Below are positions 55,678 through 64,000 of a DNA stretch of 64,000 nt, in pieces. How positions within the stretch are numbered: the stretch's first letter is position 1; every line of letters begins with the position of its first letter. Under the pieces are notes generated by a model, which saw nothing but the letters and a program-made list of their open reading frames with translations, did not search any database and had not been told where the DNA came from. This DNA is from Homarus americanus (Eukaryota > Arthropoda > Malacostraca > Decapoda > Nephropidae), in assembly GCF_018991925.1 (NCBI RefSeq), contig NW_024756914.1, forward strand, positions 10,851,303 to 10,915,302, in the 5' to 3' direction. A program made the translations under genes and the position numbers.

Positions 55678-56009
55678 CGACTTGTAGTTCGAAGGTTACC
55701 CTCTAGGGGTGGCGGGTCTAACTAGCGTTCACCCATTTAGTTCACACACTTGCCCAGCTATATCGCCTATGACAGTTAATGATAGTACAATACTCACATC
55801 TATTTGATTCTACCCAAAATGACTGATTTACTAACAAAACTGTTATTTTCCTTTTTTGACACTAGAGATAGTTGTCAAGGCCTACCACCATTCTAGATGT
55901 TATCATTAACCCTTAAATTGCACAAAACAAGTACTGTACTGTATGTGGCTACCTCAGCTGTGTGCCCCCAAAAAAAAATCTTTAAATTTTAGAATTTACA
56001 TTAGTATTA

Positions 56010-56460
56010 ACCAAAAACATCTGTAATAACTTCTGCACTCCCTCTTTTCTTCCTCTCTTCCGACCTGATAACTCTATAGCCAACTCTCCCCCTGACAAAG
56101 CCAACCTCTTTGGCACCTTATTCTCCTCTAACTCCATCTTAGACGATTCCCACTCTATCCCTCCCACCCCTGCTCCTCCTACTGAACCTATGCACTTTCC
56201 TATAATCTCCACTTGCAGGGTTGCCGGTGTGTTATTCAGGTTGGATGTGAGTTAGGCGCATGGACGGACGGAATACCCCCTCGTGTTCTGAGGGAGTGTG
56301 CTGAAGCTCTGGCCCCTGTGCTTGCTCGCCTCTTTCGCCTTTGCCTCAAAACCCAAACTTTTCCTTCTTCTTTGAATCATGCCTTGGTTCAGCCCATCCC
56401 AAAGAGGGGTGACCATTCTAATCCCTCTACTACAACTACAGTACTTTGCTGCCATTCGGA
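56010..56460 (+). pseudogene. LINE fragment, start of reverse transcriptase
   Basis: Reads SLLSSFRPDNSIANSPPDK, then SILDDSHSIPPTPAPPTEP, a frame change near 56250, then DGIPPRVLRECAEALAPVLA, RLFRLCLKTQTFPSSLNHA and LVQPIPKRGDHSNPS. This is the common animal CR1/Jockey-type segment ahead of NYRP in the fingers. Ends abruptly at about 56460. Confidence 0.75.
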
Positions 56461-56504
56461 ATCAAGTATGATGATCATCCAGCTATGATAAAATAATATG
56501 AATT

Positions 56505-58316
56505 GTTAAGGATGTCACCTTCGTTGGTGAGCTCTGAGGTGACTAGAGAGGCCAATACGGGACCGGCAGGGTCATCCACGGATGTTGCACGTGTGGAGGG
56601 CTACATCTAGTGCGGGAGGGGCGGTGGCAGAGTCTTTCCGTCATTGGCGCTTGTCTGCCTTGTTATGCACTCGGGCTAACTCGAAAGTATTGACACTTTC
56701 TTGTGTGGTGCTCCTCCAAGCGTTACGGTGTGAAGTAATCATCTCCCAGGTGAGGGGGTCGATGTGGCATTTTTCAGGTTTGTCTTAAGACTATCCTTAT
56801 ACCTTTTCAGTTGCCCACCAGCGTTACGTTTACTATTCGTTAGGTGACTGTAAAGTAGCTGCTTTGGCAGTCTACTGTCATCCATGTGGGTAACATGGCC
56901 AGTCCAGCGTAGTTGTTCGTGGATAATGGTAGCCTCAATGCTCCTACAGTTGGTATCAGCAAGAATACTGGCATTTATTTTCTTGTCTTCCCAGAGAACT
57001 TGGAGGATAGAACTTAGACTACATTGCTGAAAGTTTTCAAGTGCCTTGAGGTGCCTCCTGTATGTGACACATGTCTCACTGCCATATAGCAGGGTGGGGA
57101 GGACCATTGCTCGTTGTACATGCAACTTTGTAGATAATTCTAGCTCCCAACAGCTGTAGACACGGGTACGGAGTCTGCCAAAGGCTTGAGATGCACATCT
57201 GATCCGATGTTGAATCTCTTCATCGATGTCTGCAGTGGTGGACAGGTGGGAGCCGAGATACCAAAAGTGGGTAACATTGGAGAGGGAAGTACCGTTAAGC
57301 TGGATGGATGGTGGGGGTGTGGCTGAACCAGGGGCAGGTTGAAAGAGAATCTGAGTCTTACATACATTCACCTCAAGGCCGAGGTGTGCATATGCATCTG
57401 CGTAGATCTTCAGGATCTTCTGTAGGTCGTGTTCAGTGTGTGTGACAAGGGTGAGGTCGTCTGCATGCTGAAGTTCAGTAATGGAAGCTGCTGACACCTT
57501 TGTTCCTGCCTGTAATCGTCTTATGTTGAAAAGACCCTTCCTCTGTTACTGGATGTCCACCCCGCCGGCTAAATTGGCACTGGCATGAGTAAGGAAGGCA
57601 GCCAAGAAAATGGAAAAGAGAGTTGGTGCCAGTACACATACTTGTTTAACCCCCATTTGGATGGGGAAGAACTCAGACTGGGTGCCACTGTGCAGGACAC
57701 TGCCATTCATGCCATTGTTGAGTTGCCTCACAACAGCTTTGAATTTTGGTGGGCAGCCAAAATGGCTGAGGGTCCACCAGAGGGCCTCCCAGTTGATCGA
57801 GTTGAAGGCCTTGGTTAGGTCGATGAAAGCCATATACAGGTCACGACATTGTTCTCTATCACTTTTCCTGTATCTGGCGGGCAGCAAAGATCATGTCAGA
57901 GGTGCCACCTGATGGTCTAATGCCACTTTGAGATTCTGGGAGGAAGTTTTTCGCCTCGGGAAGAAGTCTGTTTAGGAGGACTCTGGCGATAATCTTGCCA
58001 GCTATGGACAGCAGTGAGATCCCATGGTAGTTGCCACTGCTCTGACCGGTCTCCCTTGTTCTTATAAATATTGACGATATTGGCGTCTTTAAGAGCTTGG
58101 GAGGATTTCCTCCTTTTCCCATATATTCTCCAGGAGGGAGTGGAGACGGCCGGTAAGCAGAGGTCCTCCTGCTTTATACATCTCAGCTGGGATTCCATCA
58201 GGCCCTGAGGCTTTGTTATTTTTCATTTGTTTGATGGCAGTAGCTACCTCATCCAGGGATGGAGGATAGCTGAGGTGGGTCAGCTCTGGATGCTGAGGGA
58301 CCTCCTGGGTGGGTAG
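56505..58316 (-). mobile_element. RTE-like LINE fragment, RT to C-terminus
   Basis: Minus-strand order: PSLDEVATAIKQMKNNKASG and PDGIPAEMYKAGGPLL at 58316-58160, then GNYHGISLLSIAGKIIARVL and SQSGIRPSGGTSDMIFAARQ (about 58050-57870). Next come the catalytic A motif FIDLTKAFNSINWEALW (57830-57790) and GVKQVCVLAPTLFSIFL (B motif, with V for G). Then QHADDLTLVTHTEHDLQKIL (C motif), WYLGSHLSTTADIDEEI, and the C-terminal LLYGSETCVTYRRHLKALE and QLRWTGHVTHMDDSRLPKQL. Frames change several times. It abuts the inverted flank repeat at 58317. Confidence 0.82.
56739..57497 (-). pseudogene. RT C motif and thumb/C-terminal domain, long open part
   Basis: 252 codons open. It begins just before QHADD (usual YADD) and runs through the connection and C-terminal domain to about AGGQLKRYKDSLKTNLKNA. 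The normal continuation, readable out of frame, ends near 56520. The Tyr-to-His change just before the catalytic ADD, together with missing upstream frames, indicates an inactive copy. Confidence 0.75.
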
Positions 58317-58627
58317 TCAGGACATACACAATCTGAAGTGTGTCATATCCCCTGAAGATGGTGCACCTAATGCTGTACTGTACCACAAAAGTCACCAATT
58401 TAAAGAAAACACAAGTTTATACGGTGAGAAAACACAGCTTCATCCAGTGAAATAATAAATATGAAAAAGATAAGTGCACATTACTGTACTAATCTTATCT
58501 TACAAGAAGACCTTCAGAACTTGAAGGATGGGAGGGAGGGAGGGTGAGATTAATACTGTGTGGTCTGGAGACCATAATTCTTCAGGGTCATCAACCCAAG
58601 TAAGTCTAGACTCTTTATCAGAAGCAG
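58312..58627 (-). repeat. Inverted copy of the 11.2-11.5 kb flank
   Basis: Reverse complement nearly identical to 11225-11535, including tcttcaggg-ga-gtgcacc context and the gggagggagggagggtgaga tract. Directly joined to the minisatellite block at 58628. Confidence 0.9.
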
Positions 58628-59527
58628 TGGATGACTGAAGAACTAGGCATAACCTGAGGTGGATGGACTAGGCATAACCTGAGGTGATGACTGAAGAACT
58701 AGGCATAACCTGAGGTGAGATGACTGAAGAACTAGGCATAACCTGAGGTGGATGACTGAAGAACTAGGCATAACCTGAGGTGGATGACTGAAGAACTAGG
58801 CATAACCTGAGGTGGATGACAAGAACTAGGCATAACCTGAGGTGGATGACTGAGGAGAACTAGGCATAACCTGAGGTGGTTGACTGAGGAGAATTAGGCA
58901 TAACCTGAGGTGGTTGACTGAGGAGAACTAGGCATAACCTGAGGTGGATGACTGAAGAACTAGGCATAACCTGAGGTGGATGACTGAAGAACTAGGCATA
59001 ACCTAGGCATAACCTGAGGTGGATGACTGAAGAACTAGGCATAACCTGAGGTGGTTGACTGAAGAACTAGGCATAACCTGAGGTGGTTGACTGAAGAACT
59101 AGGCATAACCTGAGGTGGATGACTGAAGAACTAGGCATAACCTGAGGTGGATGACTGAAGAACTAGGCATAACCTGAGGTGGATGACTGAAGAACTTGGC
59201 ATAACCTGAGGTGGATGACTGAAGAACTAGGCATAACCTGAGGTATGACTGAAGAACTAGGACCTGAAGTGGTTGACTGAAGAACTAGGCATAACCTGAG
59301 GTGGATGACTGAAGAACTAGGCATAACCTGAGGTGGATGACTGAAGAACTAGGCATAACCTGAGGTGGATGACTGAAGAACTAGGCATAACCTGAGGTGG
59401 ATGACTGAAGAACTAGGCATAACCTGAGGTGGATGACTGAGGAGAACTAGGCATAACTTGGGGTGGATGACTGAAGAGAACTAGGCATAACCTGAGGTGG
59501 ATGACCGAAGAGAACTAGGCATAACTA
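58628..59527 (-). repeat. 32/34-bp minisatellite, inverted block
   Basis: About 27 units of the same family as 8836-11224 in opposite orientation (ggcataacctgaggtgg, atgactgaagaactag). As in the large block, the longer variant (tgactgaggagaac) is clustered, at 58850-58935 and at the far edge. The far flank (59528 onward) does not match the upstream flank of the large block. Confidence 0.93.
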
Positions 59528-59739
59528 TCACTGAGTTGGGCTGGCTGTGGTGGGTGGCGGGTGAAGAACTCGGTTATGTTTTGTTGACTGGGCGACCCAG
59601 TGCGCACCCTGCCCGCGCCGCTTCCCGCTTAAATGATGGAATGTACTGCTTAACTAATAATTGCCGCATCTGGCCAGGTGCCGCGTAAATGACCAACCCC
59701 GTAAAGGAAATCCGCATAAATCGAGACTACAGTATACTG

Positions 59740-59856
<117 letters not shown>

Positions 59857-59877
59857 CCTAATATGCATGAAAAAGAC

Positions 59878-59975
59878 AATACTGTACAGTATACCATACA
59901 GTATAAGATGAGTACTGTACTGTACCATACTGTACTGTATGAACTTTACTGTACTGTACCATACTGTACTGTGTG
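59878..59975. repeat. ACTGT-type repeats
   Basis: tactgtactgtaccatactg repeats, same pentamer family as 14262-14530. Confidence 0.7.
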
Positions 59976-59989
59976 TGTTCTGTAGCAGC

Positions 59990-60930
59990 ACCGTCTACTA
60001 GTTTGACTGTGTGTGTTTTGTAGTAGTTCCACTGGCACTATGTGAGTGTAGAGGTAGGCCTATAATTTAGCAGCTGCTTCTAGTGCTAAGAAAATACTAA
60101 GTCTATAGTATACTTAAATGTCAAATAAAAAAAAGCTATCCCATCCTGCCTCTGGGCTGTTACAGCTTGTGATCCTCACCCCTCCCAACATAAATCTTGG
60201 ACAATGCCTTGGCTTAGTAAGTCAGTTGGATGAAGTACTTGATACTGACCTCAGGATATGTCCAAATGCCTCAGCCGAACAGGTTCACTTCACTCACTGG
60301 CTGTGGGGGCCGCTCTGGGTGAAAATCCAGGGCCGCTTTTCAGTCCCGGTCCGTCCCTGCTTACAGGTGTTTATTTACATAAAAAGTCTTATGGACACTT
60401 TGTCAGAATAAACTTGTAAGGAAATATTCATGTAGTATTGCTGCACCTTTCTTCACTGTCAGTACAGTAATATAGGCCACACACCTCATCACTTCCACTC
60501 TCATCATTTTTATTTTATTTATTTATTTATTTATTTTGGTGTATGAAGCTCTGTAAGCCATTCTCCAGCTCATATACAGTGAGACATAACATTCTTAAAT
60601 TTTACGCCATTATGATGGTATATATGTGGGTTTATTATGCTTGGTACCTCCACTGTGATGGCTACAGTACACTATGTGTCTTCCATGATCCAAAATTGAG
60701 AGGGGAAAGGAGTCACCTGCTCAGGGCGGATAACAGTGCATCACCCAGAGTGACATCAACCCACCCAGAGTTTAAGTCGTGACGCTAAAAAAAAATCTCT
60801 TAACGTTGATGGGAGGGATGCGTGCATCATCTCTTGACGTGGATAACAGTTTAAGAGTCGGCTAATAGCTAAATTAAGATTTATAAGTTCTTTTGTGAGG
60901 TTGTTTGTTTTTTCCAGTCGTAGTTGGTGT
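59990..60930. other. No supported gene
   Basis: Short frames only; one plus-strand frame at 60118-60411 has no recognisable domain. A tttattta run lies at 60510-60540. Confidence 0.4.
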
Positions 60931-60934
60931 GCTG

Positions 60935-61662
60935 AGCACTTCAGTGAGGGCAAACTTTTTCATAGTGAGAGTTGTGAACTCTTGGAACAACCTGCCAGAA
61001 AGTGTTGTCACGGCACCGAGTGTGAGCTCTTTCAAGACCAGACTTGACCAACACTGGAGCGGGTTCAGATACATCCAGGAGCCGGTGCATGCCCTGTACT
61101 TGCCAACAGTGTGTTGTAATAAACAGGAAAGTCCAAACATGCCTACACCCATAAACCCACGTAAGTCAGTTAGAACTGGCCGGGTGTTTATAGCACTTGT
61201 AAGAGTAGAATGGACTCAATTAGTTACCACCCCAGATGTAGGTCTGTATCAGGTGTCAGGAGGATAACTCATGAGGACAGCTCCTCCCATACCATGAACT
61301 AACCAATCAGAAAAAGAGAACACAAGATTTTTGGGAAAACGAGCTCTGATTGGACACTCAGAATGTGTGCTTAGCAACAGAGTTGGAAACACAAATAGTT
61401 TTAGCTGAATAAATTTGACTTGGAAGATATTTCTTTTTATTTCCCCTTCCTAAATAATACATTAACCTAAAAGAGTCCTCCAGTAACAGTTGGGTGGATA
61501 CCAGAGCATATAGAGTCAATTGACCGACCTTTAATTAACTCCAGTGCTGAATAGAGCAAGTAAACTAACAACTTATGTTATAGCGTAACAGAGACGTGAC
61601 CGACCGCCTCAGTGGCTAACGAACCGATCAGTGGTGAAGAGGATAAAGACAAAAGTAAAAGA
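60935..61662 (+). mobile_element. CR1-like LINE 3' end, interrupted
   Basis: Encodes VVNSWNNLPESVVTAPSVSS and LDQHWSGFRYIQEPVHALYL, almost the same as the C-terminus at 24.4-24.6 kb. It then breaks off after cagtgtgt (61114) and resumes at tagcgtaacagagacgtgac (61581) with the 3' UTR block and aaaagtaaaaga tail. Confidence 0.85.
61115..61582. mobile_element. 468-bp insertion in the LINE 3' end, type unknown
   Basis: Intervening sequence absent from the 24.6 kb copy. Starts tgtaataaacaggaaagtcc and contains gaataaatttgacttgg. Flanks keep cagtgtgt on the left and agcgtaac on the right, compatible with a 4-5 bp target duplication blurred by mutation. It could be a solo LTR or a MITE; the ends do not decide. 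Confidence 0.45.
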
Positions 61663-61739
61663 TAGCATCAACATTCTTCAGTGGTCTACAACAGTGGTGG
61701 TACGCGGACCAATATGCGAGCCATCGGCTGCCGGTCCGC

Positions 61740-62329
61740 AGAGATGTGTTGGCTAACGACTCAATGAAGCCGTCAAACCCCAAGAGGCATTTAAATACAA
61801 AACATAAAGAAATGAGTTCAAAGTCGAAAGAATTCTTTGAAAGAAAGCTGTTCATTTAAAAGGCCATCAGAAACAGATCTTTGAAGCGTCACACATAAAT
61901 ACTTGTGCTTTGCTGGCTTCTTATAAAGTAGCACTTCGAGTTGCTGAGGCTAAAAAGCCATACACAAACGGTGAGACGCTAGTGATGGGCTGTATTAAAG
62001 ATGTCTGCATGGAAATGCTGGGCGAGCCGGCGGCAAGGAAAGTGGCTCAGGTGCCACTTTCACATGACACTATAGCTCGACGAATTCACGATCTGGCTCA
62101 CGATATGGAAGATCAGCTCATAGGGGTTAAATTAGCAAAGTACTTTTCTTTACAGCTTGATGAATGTACAGACGTTGATAATGTGGCAATTCTGTTGGTG
62201 TATGTGGGCTTTGAACATGAGGGTGAGTTGAAGGAAGAGTTTTTTCTCTGCTTCACTACCAACAAAAACAACTAGTTCTGAAGTGTTCAAGACTGTGAGC
62301 GACTACATCGTTAACAAATGTAATTTTGA
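61740..62329 (+). pseudogene. ZBED5-like hAT transposase gene, 5' part
   Basis: Starts in the remains of a BED zinc finger: LANDSMKPSNPKRHLNTKHK followed by FFERKLF. Then an open stretch (61910-62275) with ASYKVALRVAEAKKPYTNGE, VPLSHDTIARRIHDLAHDME and the first catalytic Asp in YFSLQLDECTDV. A frameshift near 62255 leads to EVFKTVSDYIVNKCNF, where the gene is broken by an insertion. The family comprises hAT transposases and domesticated ZBED5-type proteins; breaks show that this copy is not functional. Confidence 0.85.
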
Positions 62330-63172
<843 letters not shown>

Positions 63173-63988
63173 GTTGGATTTCAAGTCTTGTGAAGAAAAA
63201 TGTTCTGATGGCGCTGCCACATTGATGGGACGGCATTCGGGAGTGGTTACCCAGATCAAGGTGCTTGCCCCAGAATGCAAGTCGACGCATTGCTTCCTTC
63301 ACCAAGAGTGTCTTGCAACAAAGAAAATGTCAACAGATCTAAACAGTGTGCTCAGCGAGGTTGTAAAAGTTGTGAACCACGTTAAGGCAAATGCTTTAAA
63401 TTCGAGACTATTCAGTGCATTATGTGATGATATGGGAGCTGATAATAAACAGCTCCTATTGCATGCCGATGTACGTTGGTTATCAAGAGTGTTTGAGCTA
63501 CGAAATGATCTTGCCGAGTTTCTTCGGGACAAACAACGAAATTGGTCACAATTGTTCCGAGATGTGGATTGGCTAGCCAAGCTGGCTTATTTGGCTGATA
63601 TCTTTGCCATCTTTAATGATCTCAACACCTCCATGCAGGTAAGGATGGCTTCGTGTTTTTCAATGGCAGACAAGATCGACGGACAAGAGCCAGAAGCACG
63701 GAAGAGTCGAGTGTCAAGAGATCGTTATAACACGTTTCACCATTTAGCGGCAGTCATCGCTGATGCAGGCGAAGATCTTAATGTTACATCTCTACGAATT
63801 GTCATCGGAGAACACTTGACGAATTTGGCAGAACGTTTTCGGCATTACTCTCCAGCAGAAGAAGATCCACGGAAAGGGAATGGACGGATCCGAAATCCGT
63901 TTATGCCATTGAGAGACGACTTAAGTGTCACTATGGAGGATAAATTGTCAGAGCCGGCTGCTGACGAAGGATTGAAGATGAGTTTCTA
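63173..63988 (+). pseudogene. ZBED5-like hAT transposase gene, 3' part
   Basis: Continues the transposase: KCSDGAATLMGRHSGVVTQI (second catalytic region), ECKSTHCFLHQECLATKKM, SVLSEVVKVVNHVKANALNS, then LLLHADVRWLSRVFELRNDL. Here the usual GKVL after WLSR is missing, a short deletion. Next are DVDWLAKLAYLADIFAIFND and LNTSMQ and a C-terminal part with GRIRNPFMPL and DEGLKMSF. The stop at 63986-63988 is probably early because relatives usually continue into the dimerisation region; the window ends 12 bases later. It is open for over 270 codons, so decay is recent. Confidence 0.85.
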
Positions 63989-64000
63989 AACACAACATCA

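Overview
The window looks like an intron-rich, transposon-dense arthropod genome, most probably a decapod crustacean. Supporting signs are TTAGG-type telomere-like tracts, CR1-, RTE- and I/Jockey-like non-LTR retrotransposons, Tigger, hAT and ZBED5-like DNA transposons, tRNA-derived SINEs, and exons encoding an arthropod-type single von Willebrand C (SVWC/Vago-like) domain. The species is an inference from family types only. Most of the sequence is mobile or tandem DNA; no bacterial-style operon, rRNA or functional tRNA gene was seen.

Layout. 0.7-1.2 kb: a minisatellite grown inside a MITE-like terminus. 1.45-4.06 kb: an almost intact Tigger/pogo element with TA target duplications. 4.1-8.8 kb: degraded Tigger fragments and a dispersed repeat family. 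8.8-11.2 kb: a 32/34-bp minisatellite whose sister lies inverted at 58.6-59.5 kb. 11.6-17.4 kb: several MITEs (one hAT element containing other repeats), a SINE and two possible minus-strand exons. 17.9 kb: a possible plus-strand terminal exon. 20.6-24.7 kb: a nearly full-length CR1-like LINE with frame breaks. 25.2-26.9 kb: an inverted relative of it carrying a SINE insertion and a palindrome, then another LINE fragment. 27.3-34.1 kb: a very large 21-bp minisatellite ending in a 100-N assembly gap. 34.2-35.8 kb: 3' part of an RNase H-bearing LINE.

36.6-43.9 kb is the most gene-like region. On the minus strand four tandem units of about 1.3-2.3 kb each contain one intact 186-bp exon with consensus splice sites, the same phase (2-2) at both ends and no stop. 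Each encodes an 8-cysteine SVWC-like module. This is either one gene with a duplicated exon cassette or four tandem Vago-like genes whose remaining exons I could not recognise.

43.9-52.6 kb: a plus-strand I/Jockey-like LINE (CCHC gag, RT, RNase H) interrupted by a minus-strand LINE, abutting another minus-strand LINE with an open ORF1, then a SINE. 54.9-55.7 kb: a four-unit foldback element with a TTAGG-like centre. 56-58.3 kb: LINE fragments of both orientations. 60.9-64 kb: CR1-like 3' ends and a ZBED5-like hAT transposase gene split by a later insertion and running to the window edge.
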